From contig JAIVFJ010000012.1 of assembly GCA_025765615.1 (NCBI GenBank), positions 310,001 through 374,000 of the forward strand: DNA of 64,000 bases. Direction: 5' to 3'. The notes beneath the pieces were generated by a model. The model saw nothing but the letters and a program-made list of their open reading frames with translations. It did not search any database and was not told the DNA's origin. Both the position numbers and the translations under genes were made by a program. Each line of letters begins with the position of its first letter. The first letter of the stretch is position 1. Below are positions 23,005-32,372 of the stretch, one piece after another. The stretch is from Zopfochytrium polystomum. Its lineage: Eukaryota; Chytridiomycota; Chytridiomycetes; Chytridiales; Chytridiaceae.

Positions 23005-24855
23005 CTCTCCTCTCTGGTTTTTCTATTTTCGGTAACTTTAAGCCTCCTTTTTCATCCCAGTTTCTATTTTTGCATCCCTCCCAGCACTCCCTTAAATACA
23101 ATCCCTCTTTCTCTCTTCACACTTCAGAATACCTTTGTTATATGAAGGTAACACCGCCATTTTGTGCCTCGTTATTGAAACTAATCAGAATACCTCTGTT
23201 GTTTGAAGTTTTCGGTCTCTGCAGACTTTAAAAAGCCATTTCAAGTAGTCTTTGCAGACTTAAAACAGCCCTTTCATGTTCTTCAATCTCTCTTCCTTTG
23301 CTCAAGTTACCCAACAACTCAAGGCTTTTTGACCCAACTCTTTCTCTATGACATCTGTCGAACCTTGAACCAGGCAAGCAAAACCCCTCTCGTGCAAAAT
23401 CCAATCCACATCAGTGCCCACAGCCACGCCATTCATCCTGTCAGCATCTTCATCCCATCGTCGCAATTGTCATTAATACTGCTGTTAGCCACAGCACCCA
23501 CAACCCACAGAGTAGGAGACATGGAGAAGCCATCATCTCTCTCTGTGAGGCTGTGCTCTCTAAATCCTCACCTGGGCTATGGGTGGCAAATAGAGCAATG
23601 ACCTAAATACCAATCCTGAAAAGTGAAAAAGGGCAAAAAGGAGATGTCTAGGGGTCACTAGACAGGACCATGTATTTGGGTGTCTTAAGAAGCCCAAGAA
23701 ACACAAAGAAACTCTCTTACTACACACAAAGAGAAGACTCTCACACTCAGACCAAAGGCACAGAGGGCAAACACAAGGAACAGTTAGTGTGCAGAGGTGT
23801 CTGTTGAATTAAATCAGAACTGTTTTCCACTTAACAGGACCAGACACAACTTGTCTCACTCCAAGGAGAAGTTCCAACTCAATCCATGGAGGGGGCACAC
23901 AGGGGTGGGAGACAGTGGGACTCTTCTTACTTCATCCTACTAGGACACAGACATCTGCTTCACCAAGCCAGAGGAATTCCCTATCTTAGAAGCAAGGAAG
24001 GTTAACACCCACTCCCTCACCCAAATGTGGCACCATGACATCACAGGCATTAATCTGAGAGAAAGAGGGTCTGAACCCAGTGAAGACCAGGCCCACCAGA
24101 GGCCACAGGAGCCAACAACCAGGAAGGAGGGGGCATACCTGAGAGACCATTCCTGCAGCAGTACCTGACCAGACAGCTCATTCATATCCCCTTGAGAGAC
24201 CTGGATTTGACTAGATGTATTGACAGGAACCTAGAGGCACCACCTCAGATTTACCCTCCATCCTTCCATCACCAAGTGACTCCTACCCAGTCCACCTAAG
24301 CAGCATGCAGAAATGGTGAGGTGCACTGGCTTGAACCCAGCACACTGCCATGATGGCCAAGAGGACTTCAACCTCCTGTCACACACCAGGGGACTGCCAT
24401 CCCCAGCTCTACATACAGTCAGGAAGAAAAGGGCAGGAAAGGGACTTCAGGCACAGGTTCTCACAGTCAACAAGATGGTGGGCAGCTGCTTAAATAGGAA
24501 AGGGTTGGAATCACCAGGGAGGAGGGAAAAAGGAGGGAAAACACATACAAAACAGCAAAACAATAAATAAAATAGTAAAGAAAAGAATGAGAGGAGTGAG
24601 TCACCAAGAAATGGGGCTGAGCCAAACAAGGAAGACAGCCCAGAGAATCATGGCATTTCTTGGCAAACAGAGTGGAGAGGGCTGGCAAGAAATGATTGGT
24701 GCAGGTAAGAAGACAGTCACTCTCAGCCACACAAGAAAGAAAAGACACAGACAGAGACAACAAAGAAGAATAAAAGAGAAAACAGGAAAAACAGGAAAAA
24801 CAGGATAAATTACTAATTGGAAAAATAAGTAAAAATCACCAATGAAAAGGTAAAG
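23005..24855. other. AT-richer stretch without genes, probably transposon-derived
   Basis: The base composition and word use (CA/AG-rich, few CpG) differ from the flanking genes. The only open frames are short and lack motifs. A partial local duplication of about 20 bp is visible (CAGAATACCT.TGTT.T at 23126 and 23187). Short AACAGGAAAA repeats occur near 24780-24800. The neighbours on both sides are repeats, so decayed transposon sequence is the simplest reading. Confidence 0.45.
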
Positions 24856-25135
24856 AAAAACCCTGTGATCTCATACCCTTGTATGAGGTATTACATCATG
24901 GTAGCAGGTGGTAGAGCTTGTTAGCTCTGCCATCATCTTGTTAACTCCGTCCATCTGGGCTTATCACGTCTCCCACAGAAGTGCTTCAGTCCTAAGTCAT
25001 TTCCAAAAGTGAGGGGCCATTGGCCAGGCATAGTAGGACTTTCCATTTCCGCTCAGTCTGTCAACTAGCATGTCTCAAACTTGGCACCTTCCCAATTGAA
25101 GGGAGCCCTCTAACCACTGAGCAAGGGAGCCTTGT
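24856..25135 (-). mobile_element. tRNA-derived SINE-like element
   Basis: On the minus strand the head at about 25135 reads GGCTCCCTTGCTCAGTGGTT, an RNA polymerase III A box (TTGCTCAGTGGTTA, plus-strand 25111-25124). About 44 nt further lies GTTTGAGAC (25072-25080), a B-box match. A small anticodon-like stem-loop (TCCC-TTCAATT-GGGA) lies between them. The acceptor and T stems do not pair properly, so it is not a working tRNA gene. An unrelated body of about 200 bp follows to about 24856. The downstream end is not defined. Confidence 0.5.
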
Positions 25136-25245
25136 ATCAGCAATTAGATTCAAGACTGAGTCTTTCTGTCTGCAACATCGCCAATAATAAATAATAATAA
25201 TAAATAATAATAGTAGAGCTCAGAGGCAGACAGATGGAGCCAGTC

Positions 25246-25598
25246 TGTTATGAATCACCCTCTGGAAACCTCTGGAACATTCTAGAACATTCCTTCATGG
25301 AACCTTCTGGAACCTTCTGGAACCTTCTAGAACATTCCTTCATGGAACCTTGTGGAACCTTCTGGAACCTTCTTTGCTTTCCTGACTTGTCTTGTTGTCA
25401 TTGGTATCATTGGTATCATTGTATTACTAATTGCTCTTTCTGGAACCTTCTTTGAGTCTTGACAAGGAAGACTCTCAAAAGGTATAAAAGGGGGATGGGG
25501 GACCTGTCCCATCCCTCAAGTGAATTATTGTTTCCAATACAATCATCACTCCTCTCAGTTCCATGTCTGCCTTGTCCTGTCCTGCCATGTTCCTGACA
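25246..25598 (+). mobile_element. Solo LTR (353 bp), plus orientation, with heat-shock-element array
   Basis: Starts TGTTATGAATCAC and ends TTCCTGACA, the TG...CA ends of retrovirus-like LTRs. It is flanked by a perfect 5-bp target-site duplication CAGTC (25241-25245 and 25599-25603), so the boundaries are firm and it is a solo LTR. U3 holds a dense array of alternating GAA/TTC pentamers (25265-25374), then a TATA box GGTATAAAAG at 25481. No internal retrotransposon sequence is attached. Confidence 0.85.
25265..25374 (+). promoter_or_regulatory. Array of heat-shock elements (nGAAn/nTTCn pentamers) in the LTR U3
   Basis: About 20 pentamers stand in 5-bp register, alternating GAA and TTC: for example GAACCTTCTGGAACCTTC, which continues for eight perfect units. 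This is the canonical binding pattern of trimeric heat-shock factor (HSF). Three perfect units already make a good site. The TATA box lies about 107 bp downstream. Confidence 0.75.
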
Positions 25599-26490
25599 CA
25601 GTCGGTGGCCGTATGGAAACCCAATAAATAATAAGGGAGTAGGAATCCAAGCCTAGTCACGTTTTGCCAGCAAAACGCAGGTCGAGACAGGGTGGTAATC
25701 CTCACAATTACCAGATAAAAAGTGGGTATACACTTAATTTATTTGAGGCCACAGGCTCGACAGCCTGTCATCCTCACATCTCTGTTGGTGATTGAGCCTG
25801 GCGTGTCAGAAGGGCACCAACAGACTTGAGTCGGCGTGGAGCGATAAAGCTTGTTTAGAGTGTGAGCCCTTCTCTTGTTAAGAGCGAAGCGCCCTTTGTT
25901 GCCAAAGTAGATGGAGAGCCGATGCTCTCAGACGGATTGGTCTTGTTTAGAGTGCAGAGCACACCCTTTTCTTGTAAGAGCGAAGCGCCCTATACGAACG
26001 AGGTATCGACCCGAGGTAGAACTTGAAGAGCTTCGCAGGTCAAGGTAGAGGGTGTGTTGACTCAGATAAGAATAATGGTTTTTGTTTGTTGTATTCGAGG
26101 GTAGAGAGAGAGCAGGCAGATGTGATCAGGATCTGGGATGATGCTTCTCTGGAGCTGCTTGGGCTCCCCCTTTTATACTGCAGGTGGTCTCAGGAATCAG
26201 ACTTTTGGTGATAGCCTTTTAGCTCTGAGAGATAGAGTTTAGACTTTGAGGAGTCAGGAGGCAGGCATGACATCATTGTTGCATCACGCTGATTTGGCCA
26301 GAACTTCCATGGAGTTATGTGTGCAAAGAAGTAAGTCAGGCTCCCTGTCAAGCTCCTGTAATCATTCCTATCAAATTGCAAGAGTGAAGCACACTGATGT
26401 GGTCTACCCAGACTGGGTGTTGAAACCACTTCTAAGCACTCGTACAGTGTCAGAGATTGAGAAAAGTGTAGATGACACTGGGATCAGCCC
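25599..26490. mobile_element. Spacer between the solo LTRs, with LTR-like remnants
   Basis: No coding signature. Two similar segments begin CTTGTTTAGAGTG (about 25851 and 25945), each ending in GAGCGAAGCGCCCT, and form a tandem duplication of about 94 bp. A minus-strand TATA box, TATAAAAGGGGGAGC, at about 26166-26180 resembles the core promoter of the flanking LTRs and suggests another, older LTR pointing left. Confidence 0.4.
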
Positions 26491-26853
26491 TGTCAGGAAC
26501 AGGGCAGGACAGGACAAGGCAGACAAGGAACTGAGAGGAGTGATGATTGTATTGGAAACAATAATTCACTTGAGGGATGGGACAGGTCCCCCATCCCCCT
26601 TTTATACCTTTTGAGAGTCTTCCTTGTCAAGACTCAAAGAAGGTTCCAGAAAGAGCAATTAGTAATACAATGATACCAATGATACCAATGACAACAAGAC
26701 AAGTCAGGAAAGCAAAGAAGGTTCCAGAAGGTTCCACAAGGTTCCATGAAGGAATGTTCTAGAAGGTTCCAGAAGGTTCCAGAAGGTTCCACAAGGTTCC
26801 ATGAAGGAATGTTCTAGAAGGTTCCAGAGGTTTCCAGAGGGTGATTCATAACA
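26491..26853 (-). mobile_element. Solo LTR (363 bp), minus orientation, same family
   Basis: This is an inverted, nearly identical copy of the LTR at 25246-25598. On the plus strand it runs from TGTCAGGAAC to GATTCATAACA. It is flanked by its own perfect 5-bp duplication AGCCC (26486-26490 and 26854-26858), so it inserted independently. It is 10 bp longer: there is an extra ACAAGGTTCC, exactly two heat-shock pentamers, in the array. Its TATA box and downstream part match the other copy closely. Confidence 0.85.
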
Positions 26854-26858
26854 AGCCC

Positions 26859-27470
26859 TTATGCCATCTTAACTTATCGTTACTCTTGAAGACAGGTCAG
26901 AGGATCTTAAAAGGTGTAGGTAATGTGTGCAAACTCCAACAATCTCGCCACTCACCACTACCTCCACTGATGCAATGCTGCAGAAACTGTGCCCAGGAAT
27001 CTCACCCTTTGTGTTGAGGTATAACAAATATAGATATTCTCCTCTCTGGTTGCTAAATTGCCATCTTCAGGTTTCATTGTTCACCTGTTTAGTCAGTTGT
27101 CTCACTATGCCGGAGAACTGCTCTGCTCATAGACCTACCATCCCACGTGTTCACTCTGCCCAAAGTTTGCTTTTCTGCTACCCCTACGTGACGGTGACAG
27201 ACACACAGAATTCTCAGACCTCGGTCTACAAAACAGATATGACTTCAAGCTCCACCATTTGACCAAACTTGAAAGCACTTTCTTGACGTTGCACGAAGGG
27301 CGGGTGTCTTCGTCAAAATTTTTTTTGTCCTTTTCCTTTTCTCCCTCATTTTATTGAGGGATAAAAGTAGCCAACCATCACCAGTCTTTGAAACTTCCCA
27401 GGCCTGGGATGGACTGTGGTGGCACAACCACCCAAGTGCAATCCACACCTCAGTCATTGCCGACACCAAC
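26859..27470. other. Intergenic, no feature seen
   Basis: No domain-bearing open frame. It forms the right border of the repeat island. Base composition returns to that of the host genes only after about 27500. Confidence 0.35.
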
Positions 27471-27476
27471 ACCAAA

Positions 27477-27478
<2 letters not shown>

Positions 27479-27517
<39 letters not shown>
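27479..27517. repeat. (CA)n microsatellite
   Basis: An uninterrupted ACACAC run of about 38 nt, then GCGCACC. Open frames through it encode only Thr-His or Val-Cys runs. Confidence 0.9.
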
Positions 27518-27518
<1 letters not shown>

Positions 27519-27519
27519 G

Positions 27520-28361
27520 CACCAAGTACACACAAAGACTCACCCCTACAATCTGCGCAAAGTGCACCGTGCCTGGCGCGTACAGCTGCACGACAGCGGC
27601 GCTGGTCCTTCGCGTCGGCAACGGTAACGCGCCAAACACAGCGGCAGGCGACACGACGGGGCGCAAGACCCCGGCCGGCACTTTGTAGGAGGCATCGGCG
27701 GCGGCGGAGGGGATGCGGTGTTTTTTGGCGGCAATGGTGGAGATGGAGGTGATAGGGGCGAGTTGGGAGAGGTGCAGGAGCGGGCGGCAGGGAGGGAGAG
27801 GTGGAGGAGGGTCGCGCTGGCGGTGGTGCCGGTGGTTCGCCTCTGATTTGCCGGGCCTAGATTTTTGGGCGAGGGGGTTGAGTAACGACAGTTGAGCGAG
27901 TGGCATTGCACATACCACTTTCTTCGCACTTTCCTACGGCGCAGTTGATCGCGACAGTGACGGCTCGACGTTGAGTGTGGCACCATGGTGCAGCTGTTGC
28001 CCCACTCCAGCCGTATACCTGTTCCCGACATACGGCGCCGAGTCGGGCTGGGAGTTCACAACGCCTAGATAGCACTCAAAATGGATAAAAGGATATGTCA
28101 GCGAGATGATATCAATGTGTTCTCACTACACACGATGAATGAGGTGGAGGAGGAGGAAAAGTCGCACTGGCTGGGACGGGTAGCGGGTGGTGCGGGAGGT
28201 GCGGACGGGGCCGCGGCGGCGAACGTCGGCACAGCATTTCTGACGACAAGGGCATTGAATGCCCGAAGTCGTGCTTCGCCAGCGATGAGGAGGCGGCAGC
28301 ACAGGGATAATGGAAAGCGGAGTGCTCCAAAACCGCCGCCAAGCGGAAAAGTGGGGGGCAA
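27520..28361 (-). other. Possible unassigned minus-strand gene
   Basis: A frame beginning at 28361 encodes a basic, Ala-rich leader (MPPTFPLGGGFGALRFPLSL...) that could be a mitochondrial presequence, divergent from the CDGSH gene at 28477. Possible later exons include VVNSQPDSAPYVGNR (about 28063-28020, after an acceptor CTATCTAG) and VPAGVLRPVVSPAAVFGALP (about 27690-27630). I could not join them into a recognisable protein, and no family was identified. Confidence 0.25.
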
Positions 28362-28476
28362 ACCGATCGGGAGATTACAAAACTACAAAACTGACGAACC
28401 AACCAAATCGCTTTCTTGGTCGCAAGAGAGCCACCCCCTCCACTCACGCACCTCAACAAACCAAGAAACTAACACC

Positions 28477-29544
28477 ATGGCCGCCGCAGCAGTCGTTCTG
28501 CCTGGTACGTCGACTGTTGCATCGTACTCCGTCCCAACTGGTGTTTCGGAGAAATGGACGATGGCGCCTCACGGCGGACGCCAGGGCCGTCTGTAGCGTT
28601 GTCGCAACAGGGGTGTGCCATGAAGCAGCGCGCACCGCCCAAGCGCCTCGCTCGCATCGGCACTGTTCTTGACGCGACTGATGCCAACAGTCGTCGCACG
28701 CTTCGTTGGCGGAAAGTTCCTCCCTCCTTTTAAAATGCGCGTCCTCGGAAGCTGTTGTCTCCTTTTGGCTATGGGGTGCCCCGTTGTTGGCGTCCTGACC
28801 ATGGTGTTCTTTTTTAGAATTCGTCCAAGCCGCACCATTTGCCGTCGACCTGGAGCCCGGGAAGGTGGGTTTACATTGCGCGAAAAGTCGGTGGTTTCCT
28901 CTCTGTTGGTGGTTTATCGTTTGGAGGGCAAGCCCAGACGGATGCGTCCTTCAATGGATCTCGGCATTGTTCATGCGGGTCTCACAAAACCCTTACTCAT
29001 GCGCAATGGTGGAGACTGATGCACCTTCAACTCATCGAAAACAGACGTACTACTGGTGCGCGTGCGGCAAGTCGAAGAGCCAGGTAGGGGTTTCGTTTGC
29101 ATATTCACCTTTTCGTTCCAGACCTTTGTCCCTTCGACTATCTTATGCTCCATCGCTTTGTTCAATACAACGCAGCCGTTCTGCGATGGATCGCACAAGG
29201 GCAGTTCATTCTCTCCAAAGGCCTTCACCGTTGAGGAGGCGAAGAAGTACTTCCTCTGTGGATGCAAGATCACCGAGACTGGTCCCTTCTGCGACGGTGC
29301 GCTCATTCTTAAACGATCCTTTTTCGGTTGGACACAAACACTAACTAATTCCCAATCAGGCACCCACCGCAAGGAGAAGGGCCTCAAGCGCTACAACGAG
29401 CTCCTGCTGAAGAAGAACAGCGAGTTGCTCGTGCAAATTGCCGAGGCGAAGAAGGCGGAAAAGACGACCAGGGCGGTGGCCGTCGCCGCGAGCGTCGCTG
29501 CTGCAGCGGTGGCCGTTGTGTTGGCACGCGTTTACGGAAAGTGA
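28477..29544 (+). CDS. CDGSH iron-sulfur domain protein with two CDGSH motifs and a C-terminal membrane anchor
   Basis: Exons join in frame: MAAAAVVLP/EFVQAAPFAVDLEPGK, then TYYWCACGKSKSQ, then PFCDGSHKGSSFSPKAFTVE with KKYFLCGCKITETGPFCDG, and finally THRKEKGLKRYNELL. The two halves each have the C-x-C...C-x3-H ligand set of the 2Fe-2S CDGSH fold (CACG...CDGSH and CGC...CDGTH). Two motifs in one chain are typical of the CISD3/MiNT-like subgroup. The last exon adds a charged, probably coiled segment and an Ala/Val-rich hydrophobic stretch (AVAVAASVAAAAVAVVLARV) ending in YGK, which suggests a tail anchor in the mitochondrial outer membrane. CISD3 itself is soluble, so the anchor is unusual. 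Introns: from 28505, from about 28863, from about 29083, and from about 29297. Confidence 0.85.
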
Positions 29545-29953
29545 GCAGGGACAAGGTGTGGCTGAACCATCGCGCCAAATACATATCGGCGTTCAATCCT
29601 GAAGCCATTGGATCGGTGACGGTTTCTGTTTTTTTTTTTTTTTTTTTTGCAACGCGGGCGGGCGGAGGTGCGCTTCATCAGTCTCTGTCCCATCGGAACT
29701 ATTACAAATCCGGTTCTGTTATTTGGCCGGTCTGTCGCTGCGTCTGTTTGCCGATTCAATCGATCAGTTTCTTGCGAAACCAGACTGAGAGACAGATGCC
29801 CAGACAGACAAACAGATTTTGTTAGACGGTTCACATTTGCGCGCTCTGTCTCTTTCCCTTTGTCTGTCCCAGTATCTCTCTCTGTCTGTGTCTCGACTGT
29901 TTTGCTGCTCGTCCTCCGTTCGTTGGAACGCTTCACGGCTCGAGTGTGTGAAG

Positions 29954-31864
29954 ATGGAGGGCTTCATGAACAACAGGACGACTACTGCGGCTCGTAACAA
30001 CATGAACTCGGCACTTCTGGAACCGCTCGCTGCTCAGCAGATCGTCTACCCGTCTCTGGAAGCTATTGCCGCTCTCTCCGCCACCGCCGCAGCAAACAGG
30101 AAGCGCAAAGCCATCAAGGTAGAGCAGAACCCAGCGTCCGCCGCTGCCGCTGCTGCCGCCGCCCAGCAAACCGATCCCTCCATGGCGGCCCTTGCCGCAT
30201 TCGGAGCCTCTCCGCTGACGGCGGCGAAGCTCTCTAGCGGCTGGGCCGCGCTGGCGACAGCCAGCTTGAACAGCCCGGAAATGAGCACATCAAACTCCAG
30301 CCCCTCTTCAATGTTCCACAACAACACTGCCAGCGGCGATGTGGACAACTCGTTCGGTGACGGTTTGAGCAACCTCTCGGCATTGTTGGGCCGCGCCGGT
30401 GTGCCCGGCTTTGGGAACGAATCTTTGGAGCCTGCCCGTAAGCTAGTGCACCACGACCCGTCCTCTGGACTATCCATGTCCACTCCAGCCACACCTGCCT
30501 CCGGTGTGCACTCTGACCTTCTCCCTAACGGTCGCAAGAAGCCCGGACGCAAGCCTGCCATGCAGGAACCAGCCAACAAGCGTACAGCTCAAAACCGCGC
30601 GGCTCAACGAGCATTCCGCGAACGCAAGGAGCAGTACGTTCGGGATCTGGAGATGCGTGTTGAGGCGCTTGAATCAGAGAAGAACCAGCTGTCGGCTCTT
30701 GTCAGCCAGTCCAATGTTGTCGCCACCGCAGCAGCAGCTGTTGTTGCCAGGGCGGCTGGGAACGGTTCCACCCCGTCCCCCGCCATGTCTGTCGACGTCG
30801 CGAACGAGAACTCGCTTCTCCGCCAACGCATCTCGCAGCTGGAAAAGGAAAACTCACTGCTGAGAGAAATGAACTTTTCCTTCGACTTCTCTGGCATGGT
30901 CAACCCGGCAAGTGGCAATGGCGACGCCAGAGATAAGGGGAAGGCTGCTGAAAATATGCCCTTCCTAGCCTCCCCGTCATCCAACGTCACCCCTTCTCAA
31001 TCACCGTTCCTTGCCGATCAGATCTCGCCCTCACCCCCGGGGCTGTCCGCCACTGTGTCATCCCCACCGACTACGCTGAACGGCTCCTCTCCTTTCAGCG
31101 ACCTCTTTGGCTTATTTGACCGAACCTCCGTCGAGCCCGACCAGCCTTGGGACAGCGTTTCCATCCCAGGCGTTGTTGGGGCGCGTCCTCCCAACTCAGG
31201 TTCCTTTAGTGCGGCGGGCGCCACTGACAATCAATCATTTGCGGCGATGCTGCTCGCCGCTAGCAACAAGAGCCTACAGGCGACTCAGCAATCGGCGAAT
31301 CATCCAGATAGTGGATCGCCAGGAGACATCCTGAACGCTTTCCTCCTAGGCGAGGCGTCGTCTGCGTCTCTTCTTTCAAGCTGGGGTGCAGCTGGGGGCA
31401 GCGGGGCAGACGACAGTTTCGCAGCTTTCCTCAACGAAAAACCCGGAGCTTCGAATGTGGGCGAGGACATGTGGATGACACCGTCGACGTCTGCAGTGTC
31501 CTCTTCGTCGAAGGAGCCTGCAGGATGGCTACCAAGCTCCTCGGCAGCAACCGCAGCAGCCCTCGCGGACATATACCCAAAAGCCAAGTCCCCGGCCGCC
31601 CCAGCAGCCGCTGCTACAGCAGTGGTTGTTGAGGAAGGTGAGAATGGTGAAATGTGTCAACTTGCGCATGCGGCGGCGCGATCATGCTTGCCGCAAGAGG
31701 ATCCAAAGGTTATCGATGAGCTCTGCGACATTTTCAAGACAAAGGCGCAATGCACTGAGCTCCGGGGCTTGCAGCACAAGATTGTGGACGCTTGCGAGCG
31801 GGGAGATCGTGACCAAGTGTTGGAGCTGATGGAGATCTGCAAGGAAAAGAGGAGAATGCGTATG
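29954..31864 (+). CDS. AP-1-like bZIP transcription factor (Yap1/Pap1 type)
   Basis: The ATG at 29954 is the first in a long uninterrupted exon of 637 codons. A Lys/Arg patch (NRKRKAIKVE) and an AT-hook-like KKPGRKPA come before the basic region NRAAQRAFRERKEQYVRDLE, where Q and F in NxxAQxxFR are the Yap/Pap1-specific DNA contacts. The leucine zipper follows. The C-terminus holds a Cys-rich domain like the redox sensor of Yap1/Pap1: CQLAHAAARSCLPQ...DELCDIFKTKAQCTE. In the known proteins, oxidised Cys pairs hide the export signal and hold the factor in the nucleus, driving antioxidant genes. A donor site GTAAGT at 31865 suggests a short last exon; its position is unresolved (open reading would continue to 32215). 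Likely role: oxidative or drug stress response. Confidence 0.88.
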
Positions 31865-32372
31865 GTAAGTGTGCCGAAACATTTGGCGTTGGGTTGGACT
31901 AATGCTGTCTTTAAAGCTTCGACTCAAGGCTGGCGTAACTGTCCTTCCTCAGTCTTAATCCTGAAATCGCAGGTTCATGCGCTGGGTCGTGTCGGCCATG
32001 GGTCTTTTATGTTGATCTTTTGCCTCTTAATTGTTTCGCGGTCCACTTTCGTTTGTTATCCGCGATGGCTACTTTCTAAATCATATCGCTTTTCGTTGTT
32101 CACGATTTCCATCTCTCTTTTTGGTTTTTATCCTGCCATTCTTCTTCCTGCTTTTTGCTTCACACTTGTAGTTTTTGAGATTGCCGTGGATCAGTGCCGC
32201 ACCCATCGTGTTTAGCAATTCCCAACGCGAATACAGGTCTCGCCTTCCATTCTTGGCGGCCTCATTGCCTTGTCAGAAATTGGTTTCGCATCGTTCAGAC
32301 GACTTCTGCAGAACGGCGCGATCGTTGGCACAATAGCCTGTTTGGCGGGACAGCCTGCAACGACAGGCCCAT

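Noticed and set aside
25060..25135. Functional tRNA gene
   Set aside because: A and B boxes match, but acceptor and T stems do not pair and no proper 3' end is present, so I call it SINE-like.
27245..27752. Long frames with Thr-His or Val-Cys runs
   Set aside because: They are read-through of the (CA)n microsatellite.
27520..28361. Mitochondrial ribosomal protein on the minus strand
   Set aside because: The basic leader is suggestive, but no exon chain reproduced a family signature.
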